A stretch of 6,788 nucleotides of DNA from Promethearchaeia archaeon. Its GTDB lineage: Archaea > Asgardarchaeota > Lokiarchaeia > Sigyniarchaeales > SOKP01. A model generated the notes under the pieces. That model did not search any database, had not been told where the DNA came from, and worked only from the letters and a program-made list of their open reading frames with translations. Shown here piece by piece: positions 5,443 to 6,788 of this stretch; the stretch's first letter is position 1; each line of letters opens with the position of its first letter. The stretch lies in the NCBI GenBank assembly GCA_029856375.1, contig JAHQWX010000098.1, positions 1 to 6,788 on the forward strand. Direction: 5' to 3'. The translations under genes were made by a program, and so were the position numbers.

Positions 5443-6788
5443 TTGAATATTGAAACTGAAGTTCTGATTATAGGCGGAGGTGCTGCCGCGGCAAGAGCTA
5501 CAATAGAAGCGGTAAAGAAAAATCTCAGTGTAACAATGGTAATAAAAGAAAAATTTCCCTCAGGTTCAACAGTTATTTCTATGGGGTATATGTCTGCAGT
5601 CGTGAGGGATGACGACAATCCGGAACTTTTCTATCAAGATATTATCAAAGGGGGGTATTCGCTCAATAATAAGAAACTTGCTAAAATCTTAGCGAGCGAA
5701 TCATATTCTGCATATCAAGATTTGGTAGATTTTGGTACAGAATTTCGAACGACAAGAAAAGGTGTTCTTTATATAACACAACCATCAGGTATGACTCGTA
5801 ATCGGTCGTTTGGTGCTATAAATCACATGTTCATGAAAGGTCTTAATTCAGAAGTAAAAAAATCACCGGCTCAAATTTTCGAGGGAGTAATGATTACGGA
5901 TTTAATTGAAATAGACAATAAAATTATAGGAGCAGTAGGTTTTAATTACAAAACCGGAGAATTTATCTCAATATCAGCAAAATCGATTATCATTGCAACT
6001 GGGGGCTTAGGACAAATTTTTCAACATAATTCAATGCCACTCGGGGCTACGGGGGATGGTTATGCTATGGGATTAAGAGTTGGAGCAGAACTCGTCGATA
6101 TGGAGTTTATTCAAGCAATGACTTCTGTAATTTGGCCAACTGAAATTAAAGGCCTTGCTCCACCATTCGATGGATTAGTAAAATTTGGAGCACGCTTTTA
6201 CAATGGATTGAACGAGAGATTTATGGAACAATACGAACCAGAAAAGTTGGAAAATGTCACTCGCGATATTGCCTGTATTTGTGGCTATAAAGAAATAAAA
6301 GCCGGTCGAGCAACCTCTCATGGAGGATTAATTATGGATATCTCAAAAATACCATGGAATGCAATAAAGAATCTAATGCCTAAAATTTACAATGCTTACG
6401 CCAGACTTGGATTGGATGCTACTAAGGCTGGAATAGAGTGGGTTCCTGGGTGTCATCATGAAATGGGGGGTTTAAAAATAAATGAGAGATGTGAAACTTC
6501 GATCAAAGGACTTTACGCAGCAGGGGAAGTTGCAGGTGGAGTTCATGGTGCAAACAGATTGGGAGGAAATTCTTTAACAGCTACTCAAGTTTTTGGAAAA
6601 ATTGCGGGAAATAATGCTGCAAATTACGCCTCGGATGCTCTAAACTACCAAATACCAGATGATCTTATCAAAGAAAAGAAAAGAGCAATTTTTAATATCT
6701 ATGAGAGAACAGAAGGCATTAATTATTTGGAATTGCGGGAAAAAATTAAGCAAATTATGAGTCAAAATGTTTGGGTAATAAAAACGGA
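5443..6788 (+). CDS. FrdA/SdhA-like FAD-dependent oxidoreductase, 3' partial
   Basis: The frame runs without a stop to the window end (448 codons plus 2 nt). The upstream stop is TAA at 5407-5409. No in-frame ATG precedes the FAD motif, so TTG at 5443 is the best start. It gives an N-terminus (MNIETEVLIIGGG) just like those of related flavoproteins. FAD motifs are GGGAAA (11-16) and IIIATGGLGQIF (about 182-193). GLYAAGEVAGGVHGANRLGGNS (about 356-377) is the C-terminal FAD/substrate segment. Active-site Arg274 (TRD), His338 (PGCHHEMGG) and Arg372 (GANR) are present, but the usual His of QFHPT is Met226 (QAMTS). Ser42 aligns with the covalent-FAD His, so FAD should be non-covalent. It belongs to the fumarate reductase/aspartate oxidase superfamily (FAD_binding_2), but the substrate is unknown and may not be fumarate. 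The gene is divergent from tfrAB, suggesting shared control. Confidence 0.85.
   Translation, partial: MNIETEVLIIGGGAAAARATIEAVKKNLSVTMVIKEKFPSGSTVISMGYMSAVVRDDDNPELFYQDIIKGGYSLNNKKLAKILASESYSAYQDLVDFGTEFRTTRKGVLYITQPSGMTRNRSFGAINHMFMKGLNSEVKKSPAQIFEGVMITDLIEIDNKIIGAVGFNYKTGEFISISAKSIIIATGGLGQIFQHNSMPLGATGDGYAMGLRVGAELVDMEFIQAMTSVIWPTEIKGLAPPFDGLVKFGARFYNGLNERFMEQYEPEKLENVTRDIACICGYKEIKAGRATSHGGLIMDISKIPWNAIKNLMPKIYNAYARLGLDATKAGIEWVPGCHHEMGGLKINERCETSIKGLYAAGEVAGGVHGANRLGGNSLTATQVFGKIAGNNAANYASDALNYQIPDDLIKEKKRAIFNIYERTEGINYLELREKIKQIMSQNVWVIKT

Noticed and set aside
1..6788. CRISPR array, tRNA, insertion sequence or attachment site
   Set aside because: No regularly spaced repeats, cloverleaf-like element, transposase frame or paired terminal repeats were seen on either strand.

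Overview
This AT-rich window (roughly one-third GC by eye) most likely comes from an archaeon. The main reasons are: (i) an iron-sulfur subunit in which an FrdB/SdhB module is fused to an HdrB-type module, the architecture of methanogen thiol:fumarate reductase TfrB; (ii) well-formed archaeal TATA boxes at typical distances from gene starts; (iii) a GAGGTGA-type ribosome binding site; and (iv) two TTG-started genes without a recognisable Shine-Dalgarno sequence. The taxon cannot be fixed from sequence alone. An uncultured anaerobe such as an Asgard (Lokiarchaeia-like) or Thermoplasmatota-related archaeon is my guess. No rRNA, tRNA, CRISPR array, insertion sequence or phage gene was seen.

Layout, left to right. 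Positions 1-585 (+) hold the C-terminal part of a DUF998-type integral membrane protein whose start lies upstream of the window. A short AT-rich gap (586-718) holds T-runs that could terminate it and weak promoter and RBS signals for the next gene. Positions 719-2047 (+) encode a complete MmgE/PrpD-family protein. It converges on the next gene, and the two stop codons share the palindrome TTAA. Positions 2044-3624 (-) and 3630-5330 (-) form a tight two-gene operon transcribed leftwards, tfrA (fumarate reductase/succinate dehydrogenase flavoprotein) then tfrB (FrdB-HdrB fusion), with only 5 nt between them. A 112-nt divergent intergenic region (5331-5442) carries two back-to-back TATA boxes. 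From 5443 (+) a second, distinct FrdA/SdhA-like flavoprotein runs off the right end.

How the genes may work together. TfrA and TfrB should form a soluble heterodimer that couples fumarate/succinate interconversion to thiol/disulfide chemistry: FAD in TfrA, a [2Fe-2S] and two further FeS clusters in TfrB-N, and two complete CCG cysteine sets in TfrB-C. No membrane-anchor subunit is encoded here. The divergent flavoprotein keeps most of the fumarate-reductase active site but has Met where the conserved substrate His of the QFHPT motif should be. It probably acts on a related but different substrate, and it shares its promoter region with tfrAB. The PrpD-like protein could belong to 2-methylcitrate-type metabolism, which yields succinate, but it is convergent rather than co-operonic, so that link is only inference. 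The most interesting points are the thiol-linked Tfr complex in a possibly non-methanogenic archaeon, the Asp at the FeS position that normally enforces a 3Fe cluster, and the active-site-altered divergent paralog.
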